Of a stretch of 64,000 nt of DNA, positions 57,815-64,000 are shown piece by piece. This DNA comes from Ascaris suum (lineage: Eukaryota; Nematoda; Chromadorea; Rhabditida; Ascarididae). Location: the NCBI GenBank assembly GCA_013433145.1, contig CM024189.1:5204501-5268500 (forward strand), written 5' to 3'. A program made the position numbers and the translations under genes. The notes below the pieces were generated by a model. The model saw only the letters and a program-made list of their open reading frames with translations, had not been told where the DNA came from and ran no database searches. Each line of letters opens with the position of its first letter. Position 1 is the first letter of the stretch.

Positions 57815-58195
57815 ATGGATGATGTGATGTCCCTCCTCTCCACCCCGGAGGCTTCTGAACTTTGCTTGAAACACCCATCGCTAAATTGTTCAAGAAAAAA
57901 GGGTACCAGTCATATTCTCAATCTTTTACATCAATGTTTTATTTCCTCGATCTTCCTCGGAAAAGCCAGGATAACGCTTGAACGTGCAACGTGTTTTTCA
58001 GGGATCTCGCAAGCACTGGTTGGTTCGCAACTGTTCACTTTCCACTTTCAAAGTTTTCTTGAGAATTCTTCAAAAAAATGTGCTTTTAAAAAAGTGCTCC
58101 ATTCCTCACTATTAAGCGCGCTATGGAAATCTCTTAGCCAGTACAGATATGAGATGTGTTGCTGTGCGAGGTTGCGCATCAGTGTTATTTTCTGA
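57815..58195 (+). CDS. 126-codon ATG open frame, uncertain
   Basis: It starts MDDVMSLLSTPEASELCLKH and ends in a Cys-rich basic tail. This is among the longest ATG frames outside simple repeats. The minus strand also has an open, protein-like frame in its middle (CEPTSACEIPEKHVARSS), so the assignment is weak. Confidence 0.2.
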   Translation: MDDVMSLLSTPEASELCLKHPSLNCSRKKGTSHILNLLHQCFISSIFLGKARITLERATCFSGISQALVGSQLFTFHFQSFLENSSKKCAFKKVLHSSLLSALWKSLSQYRYEMCCCARLRISVIF

Positions 58196-59143
58196 TAATT
58201 GAAACAACGACTTCCTTAACATAACAAACATGACGCTCTTTATAATCTGCTGAACTGCTCAGATGCAATCAACCACGTGAGTTACGCGCTTGTGCGCCGC
58301 CTATAGCAACTATCAGCACAGTATTTCTGTTATGAAAGGCTGTATTTTTTGCGTGCGTTCAGCAACATGCTAACATAAATTTAGTGATGGCGCTTCCGAG
58401 GCTAGTGATTTCCTGAGTTGCTAAGGGGCATAATCCATTCGAGTTGGCAGGTGGAAGCGTAGATGGTAACGGCATTGGCAATTCCCTTCCAGTTTAACAT
58501 CCGTTGAGTGAGAAAAATAATAAACCAGTTTCTCGCATCGACGCGTCTGATTTCTTCAATGGAGGTAGACAGTGACGCGCAAATTTTGCATCGGAGACAG
58601 GTAATGTGGGATGCAGTACTCCTGTGAATGGTCTTGTCTTTGAACCTCCTTTGTGAAGGGTTTCACTAAGGAGGTCGCAGTTCTACTGAGAAGAAAGAGC
58701 TAATCCAGTCCAAATTTCCGGAGAAAGAAGAGGGGGTTGTATTTAGCGCAAGCTGAAGCCGAGGCTTTGCTGGGTAACATGTTTTAAAAAATTCAACTGT
58801 CACTAGCTCAATTAACAAAGCAAGTACAACGAGTCTATTTTATTGTACCTTACTAGATCAAAACTCGAGAGAGTTTTAAGATATTGTGCAAGAGTGATAT
58901 CGTTGTTCCATGAGAACATAAATGCTTTGGCTGATGAAAATCTGGAAATCCATTTTAGTTAGTTTGGTTCTAGGTGCCTAAAGCAGTCGAGAGTACTGGA
59001 AGGATCTCTGAAATTCATATTTTTCGGTTTCAGACACATCGTCTGTTTACCAGGTCTTTCTTTTCTGTTAAAGTAATATAAGGAGAGGAGGTGTGCCTAT
59101 TCAAACACAATGAAGCGATTCCATGAAGTGAAGCATCTAGGAA

Positions 59144-59338
59144 TCAAGCAGCACATATTTTGTGAAGTACAATACATGTGCCCTCCTTGCCTGTGGCGTT
59201 TGCTGTTGATCCGTACTTTTGCACTATAAGGCACTGCGCCTTTTGTTGAGTTGAATTACGTGTGGCTCTTTTTATTGAATGCACACTTCTTGAGGTGCTC
59301 GCCACCTTATGTCTAATTTTAGAAGAAAAGGTTTCCAC
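59144..59338 (-). CDS. Candidate terminal exon
   Basis: After an AAAATTAG acceptor the frame reads HKVASTSRSVHSIKRATRNS and KYGSTANATGKEGTCIVL, ending ICAA and TGA. It has three cysteines and two N-glycosylation-type motifs. Unrecognised and unsupported by partner exons. Confidence 0.22.
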   Translation of the reverse strand: METFSSKIRHKVASTSRSVHSIKRATRNSTQQKAQCLIVQKYGSTANATGKEGTCIVLHKICAA

Positions 59339-59399
59339 TCATCAAGGATTCATATCGATCATCCTTAAACTGCAATGTGGAGAAAGCAGAAAATCTCTT

Positions 59400-59715
59400 C
59401 ATTTAGTTGAACTATTGTCTTTATTTTAAGATATTAGTTGAACTATGCGAAGCAGCTGCCCATTAGAACATGCTTGTATTTTCGCATATTTTAAGATATT
59501 AGTAGGGAAAGCCTCTTCGAGGCCGATTTCGTTCACGACTGCTTCGGGGGGCGAAGTATTGACATATTGCCGAAGTGTATGCGTAAAAATGCGGAAAACA
59601 GGTTCACAGAATTCGTATCAAGCCATAGTAGAACAGAATTTTCAAATCAGTAAGCCCAATATTGTTCGACCATATGGGTTTGACCACCATATTTATATCG
59701 AATTCGCAGCAGTAT
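59400..59715 (-). pseudogene. Broken coding-like stretch
   Basis: A minus frame from about 59712 reads FDINMVVKPIWSNNIGLTDL and KILFYYGLIRIL to TGA. Offset by one base, FCEPVFRIFTHTLRQYVNTS, PPEAVVNEIGLEEAFPTN and QLLRIVQLIS follow to TAA. The plus strand has a 90-codon ATG frame over the same bases (59445-59717). The minus reading looks more protein-like, but the evidence is composition only. Confidence 0.25.
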
Positions 59716-60469
59716 AAATGAATTATGTAAGCAGTCAAAAAATATAGAGGGCGCATATGCCGGCTCCCTTAGAAAACGATACGGCGGAGGTCAACCTGAC
59801 AATAACAATGAGAATTCGCCGCAGTGATTTTCACTTATGTAGTGAAGAAACGCAGCTGTTCTATTTATTCTCAAATGACTATCCTTACCAGCCTTGTTTC
59901 GCCTTTATATAAAGGAGCCCCCATGTGCTGTTAAGCTGGGTGAAATTTCGATTCAAATGCGGCGACCTGGCTATTTGTCGAAAAACATCATCTTAGAGTG
60001 AAGTAAACTAAGTGAACATTTTTTGTGCATACCATTTCAAATAAAATTATAGGCATTGAACGCATGTTGTAAAAGTGCGATTGAAGTGAAAACCTCGTGC
60101 GAAATAATTTAAGCGATACTCACCTTCTCATAATAGTTTCGCAGCGCTGCGAAGGCATTTACTGCATTGCAATTATGTTCTTCCATACTACAGCATTCTT
60201 ATGCATTTCTGTGGAAATATAGGTGACGTTTCATCAAGCATGGAAATAACTACTGAAGGAGGATGTCCCCACCCTTCCTTGGTATTCGAAGAATCTGAGC
60301 TTACATGTTGCTATCAACGAACACGTGAATGAAATTTAATGTGAAAAAAAGTTTACGTGATGATTGAAGCCAATGCCCGTCTGGCTTACATGCCTTGTTG
60401 CCCGTCTTACGTTGCCGATACGCGAAGTAGAATATACCACAATACGTCGAATTTGATTCCTTGAGCTTC

Positions 60470-60872
60470 TAATAATAATTACTGAAGCAATCTGCCAAAT
60501 TTGACAAGAGGGCTGACTTTGAAGGAACGCTGCTTGTGCAGACTAACGCCTGAGGAGTGGCTGAATTCGGCGAGTTGCTGAATTCGCTAAAATTTTTGCG
60601 GAGGAATGCTTTCGAGAGAGTAATAACCTTGATGAAAGTCGAAATTTGAGCAAAGGTTTATAAAAACTCCACCTGCGAAAAGGCTGTAGGCTTAGTCTTA
60701 GACGGGAAATTTGTGGAGGTAGTACGAGGAGGCGATATTTGCGACTATGCGACAAGTAGCTTCCATAAAATCTCTTCGAAAATCGAATAAACTTTTTGAA
60801 ATTAGCGCTGGCGTTTCTATTATTCAACACCATTTTTCCAATGAATGCCAAGTGGGGCCTGCTAGAGAGCAA
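60470..60872 (-). other. Region with three overlapping protein-like minus frames
   Basis: One frame is open for 109 codons (Arg/Ser/Leu-rich). Another reads DFRRDFMEATCRIVANIASS, two stops, then AGGVFINLCSNFDFHQGY after a TTCGCAG acceptor. A third reads FIKVITLSKAFLRKNFSEFS and on to ADCFSNYY. At least one is likely real or recently decayed, but I cannot choose. Confidence 0.22.
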
Positions 60873-61640
60873 CTCCGCATGAAATCAAATTAAGGGAAAA
60901 AAACCTAGTCAAGAGGATATACATTTATGCGTTCGTCTCTTTTTTCGTTCTCTAAAGAAAGCTTTGCAATCAAATAAGAAACGCAGCTAATTCTGGTCAT
61001 AACAAAATTCCATATTCAAAGAAAGGCTATTTGGCAATCGCTGCTGTTCGCCTCGTCGAATATGCTCGGCCTCTGCAATTCAAATAGTTGCACTAAATGG
61101 AAAGGTCAAGAATTTTACATATTTCTCTCGTGAATTGTACATCCTAAACTTGCAGACTGAAAGAGTATTAGCTGCGTCTTCTTGCCCATTTCTGGCCATT
61201 TGTTCATGTGCTTCAGAACATAAACTGAACCCCCGAAGAGATCAAAAGTTAGAGTCTGCCGTATACTTGTTTACTCACTGATCAGTTGATCGTGGCAATC
61301 GAATCTGTGAATTTCCAGAAAAAAAGAAGATTCAAAGCGAGAATAGAAAATATGTGCGTCCGCTTTTGAAGTTATTGGTGTATGAATAAGACGCGAGCGA
61401 GAATATATTTATTCAATTGCACTCTTTTGTCAATTTTTTATGCTTTGCGAGAAGTAGCCATTTTCCAGTTACGCAAACAGGCACAAGTGTTTCGCAGTAA
61501 ACGAACGTAACTCAACTACCTTAAGCCTCTGATAAGCCGTCAGGCTCTGATAGCATCGCATTATCCTCCACCTGAACGAGAATTTCAAATTAGCGTTCTC
61601 CATATTTCACTCTTGTTTGGAATATAATACTAGCAACCTC

Positions 61641-61668
61641 ACCCCCCCCCCGCTCCCCCCCCCCCTCA
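61641..61668. repeat. Interrupted poly-C run
   Basis: Two long C runs separated by GCT, upstream of the Cys-rich exon at 61835. Confidence 0.95.
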
Positions 61669-61834
61669 GCGAGCAGAGTGCCTCATAACAGCATCACCCT
61701 TTAAATTAACCTCAGCCATTGCAAAATTTTATGTATTCTGAACCTATCAAATAGGGCACGTTGACTTTGCAGTGCTGTATTGTGGGCAGGATAACGAAGG
61801 GGAAGGGAGGACTGCATTACTTCTGTAGTTGTAG

Positions 61835-62113
61835 TACTGTTTTAATTATATTCGTAATGCAATTTGTAATTTGTTGTCACCTCCTGTCGAAGGATGTGAC
61901 TTGCATGCAGACCTATGTAACACCTCAAAAATCAAGGAATGCCGTGAAAATTTTATAGACTGTGAAGGACATGTGAAGCACATTTTAAATCATCCATCGA
62001 ACTCTCTCTCAGCTTTGGATTTTTCGTTTTCAACAATACCAAGGAGATTTTTTCTTCGAATAAACTATATGGACGAGAGATCGCTTAACGGAATCCAGCA
62101 AACAAATTTGTAA
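61835..62113 (+). CDS. Terminal exon of a Cys-rich protein
   Basis: Open for 92 codons from an acceptor (GTTGTAG) to TAA. The first half holds six cysteines (YCFNYIRNAIC, GCDLHADLC, KECRENFIDC) followed by EGHVKHIL; the second half has no cysteine and ends RSLNGIQQTNL. The pattern suggests a helical, disulfide-bonded extracellular domain. Upstream exons were not found. No family assignment is made. Confidence 0.48.
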   Translation, partial: YCFNYIRNAICNLLSPPVEGCDLHADLCNTSKIKECRENFIDCEGHVKHILNHPSNSLSALDFSFSTIPRRFFLRINYMDERSLNGIQQTNL

Positions 62114-62565
62114 CGAACCGTTGCATGAATTTTCGACAAAATGCGATTATCTTGAAGACAATAAGTTCTAAAATTCCACACAACTTGAGCTTCTCTATGA
62201 AAATGAGCTTGGTTTTTCTAAGCGATCACTTATGATAGCTTTACGATTTATGAGAGCAACCATTCTTTGATTGTTTTTATTAAGGATGCATCCATTAAGG
62301 ATGCAAATATCTTTCTGCAAAATTGAGCACTTTTTCAAATATTCATTTAAATTTTGCTTACTTATATGATCAAAATCCACCTAGACTATTCCCTCATTTC
62401 TTTTTTCACTCGTTGTCTTCAAAATGTTTCTTCAGAAATTATTCATTGTCGATACGTATCATAACTGAGCAACTTCAGTTGGAATTAGACGTATCGAGTG
62501 ACTGAAGAAGCCGGCAATGATATATTCTGATTTCAACGACTGCGTCCCACTTAAAATTTAATCCA

Positions 62566-63094
62566 TCATATCTTCACATTATGTCTATACGCATGGTTTT
62601 TTTTTTCAATTCTTTGTGAAGAAATGCTTGCAAAAAAATTCGGAACTTCTACATTGCACGCAACAGCTGTACTTATAGCAATTACATTGCCACTCATTAG
62701 AAATCGCAAATTTTCGCTCGATTTAGCACACCTCAATTGAATTAAATGAAATAAAAATTGCATTCGTAAAGTGCGTGTTCTTTATAGACCGAATTCTGGT
62801 TTATTTTGAGACGATTATTCACATTGAGTGTAGTAACGCTGAGCACAACCCAGTAACGATTTCAGCGCACATAAAAGCTGTCTCGATAGCTACGCTCCAA
62901 GCAATCAGTAGATTCCTCAATTCTTCCTTACTCAATCCTTCGGCTAGTAATTTTCTTGAAAATCTTTGCTAGATTGTCAGACCACTGCTAAATGGTGCTG
63001 AATTCGCTATTTGGCTGTTCCATTTGCTTTGAATCATTTTCAAGCGATTTGCTAATGCAAAGTTGTATCGTTCAAGAAGGCTGTCTAGGGGCAT
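62566..63094 (-). pseudogene. Protein-like frame with a single internal TAG, plus a spliced 3' exon
   Basis: ATG at 63094 starts a frame that reads well (MPLDSLLERYNFALANRLKM) to a TAG at 62969-62971. The same frame continues with clear protein character (GLSKEELRNLLIAWSVAIET) to 62819. A donor GTGAAT near 62822 can join in phase to 62566-62731 (CAKSSENLRFLMSGN...) ending in TGA. Two hydrophobic segments suggest membrane helices. The internal TAG could mean a pseudogene, a sequence error, or that an acceptor ending at the TAG (CAATCTAG) starts the real exon and the upstream part is chance. No family is recognised. Confidence 0.4.
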
Positions 63095-63189
63095 TTGTTA
63101 ATAGCTATTCGCTGATGAATTTACTTCTTCTTTCATTTGATTTTAACCTTTTAGTTTTCTTTGTTGTGCCTGTGAAATAAAGCTTTTAC

Positions 63190-64000
63190 AGCAACAAAAA
63201 CTTGAAAGTCTGCCGTTAGCTTCACATGATGGAAATGATTTTTTACAAGCCATTATCGGCGTTCAATATCTAGCGACTTCAAAAATATTTCTCCGAAAAC
63301 TTTCACGCTGCGTGAATTTCCTAGAAATTTCCGCGCTACATAGGTTGCTGATGTTGATTTGCACTCAAGGGACATGAAGTCCATCATATGACTGCTCAAA
63401 TTTTACCCATTTGAAGTGCAAATTGCGTTATTCAAAAACCTCTCCAAATGTATATTCTGAGCATCTAACTGCGCATTCAAGAGCTTGCTGCAAATGCTAA
63501 GAAAGCATTCGTAAAAGTTTTATTGCTTATTGTCATACGTCCCGCTCACCAAATATTCGACGCAATATCAGCCACAATAACTTCGTTGCAGTGTCAACCA
63601 ACAAAGCGTGGCTCCAGCTTTCTTTCAACTCAACTACAGTTTATTTTAACGTTCCTTTCTGAACGAATGAACGCTCTCTCTAATCTAGAAAAAGATATAT
63701 GACATGCTCAGAAATTGGACTCAAGAGTGCATCCCTATTATAGCTTACAGTAGCCTTCAGATTGCACTGTCACAAGCATTTGGCAAAAAAAAAAAAAAAT
63801 GGTTGCCGAAGCTTGGACATGAAGAAATGGTTGTTGTACCTGAATGCGCTTTCATCGTCATTAATATGCACGGTGTTAAGAACTCATGCAATGTGTTAAG
63901 AACTCGCTTTTACGTCAGTTTCTTCCGCGTTCTTTTCCTTTGACAAGTAGAAATTACTTCGATAATTTTTTACCTATATTTTTTTAACTTAACAGGTTTT
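63190..64000. other. No firm gene
   Basis: A 79-codon plus frame at 63704-63943 (MLRNWTQECIPIIAYSSLQI...) crosses an A-run and lacks exon signals; it is left unassigned. Confidence 0.4.

Overview
The window reads as AT-rich, intron-dense eukaryotic nuclear DNA, almost certainly from a nematode. Exons of 20-430 bp are separated by introns of about 45 bp to 2.6 kb. Splice sites are of the GT...TTTCAG type, and acceptor-like sites lie 7-12 nt upstream of two start codons, as expected for spliced-leader addition. The best-recognised gene, a TIA-1/TIAR RNA-binding protein, looks nematode-like. Pure (AT)n arrays of 100-160 bp are present. I see no bacterial, organellar, CRISPR or prophage features. 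The species cannot be named from the sequence; the long introns suggest a parasitic chromadorean, which is inference.

Four gene models close fully, with every exon junction keeping phase. (1) A CAP-superfamily protein of GLIPR2/GAPR-1 type, minus strand 2894-6901, six exons, 258 aa. (2) A small secreted ten-cysteine protein, minus 7120-9183, four exons, 157 aa, about 220 bp upstream of gene 1 on the same strand and possibly in an operon with it. (3) A TIAR-family protein, minus 16531-24555, eight exons, 409 aa, with two complete RRMs; only the last strand of a first RRM remains, behind an Ala/Pro/Gln-rich N-terminus. (4) An unrecognised 102-aa protein, minus 54147-55089, three exons.

Weaker exon sets, mostly unrecognised, lie at 11.1-11.6 kb (+), 23.4-23.9 kb (-, inside the first TIAR intron), 37.6-38.0 kb (+), 40.3-40.8 kb (+, beside a GC-rich possible divergent promoter), 42.8-44.0 kb (+, Cys-rich), 43.3-43.5 kb (-, possible signal peptide), 48.6 kb (+), 49.4-50.5 kb (-) and 61.8-62.1 kb (+, Cys-rich). 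Broken or frameshifted coding stretches lie at 29.2, 33.6-34.1, 41.3-41.9, 59.4-59.7 and 62.6-63.1 kb (all minus).

The rest is intron or intergenic DNA with simple repeats: three (AT)n arrays, poly-C runs, purine tracts, one good G-quadruplex motif, short degenerate tandem repeats and a GC-rich block that looks like a dispersed repeat. I found no obvious new multi-gene system. The most noteworthy items are the unusual TIAR architecture, the CAP/ten-cysteine tandem pair, and several compact protein-like genes I cannot place in a family.
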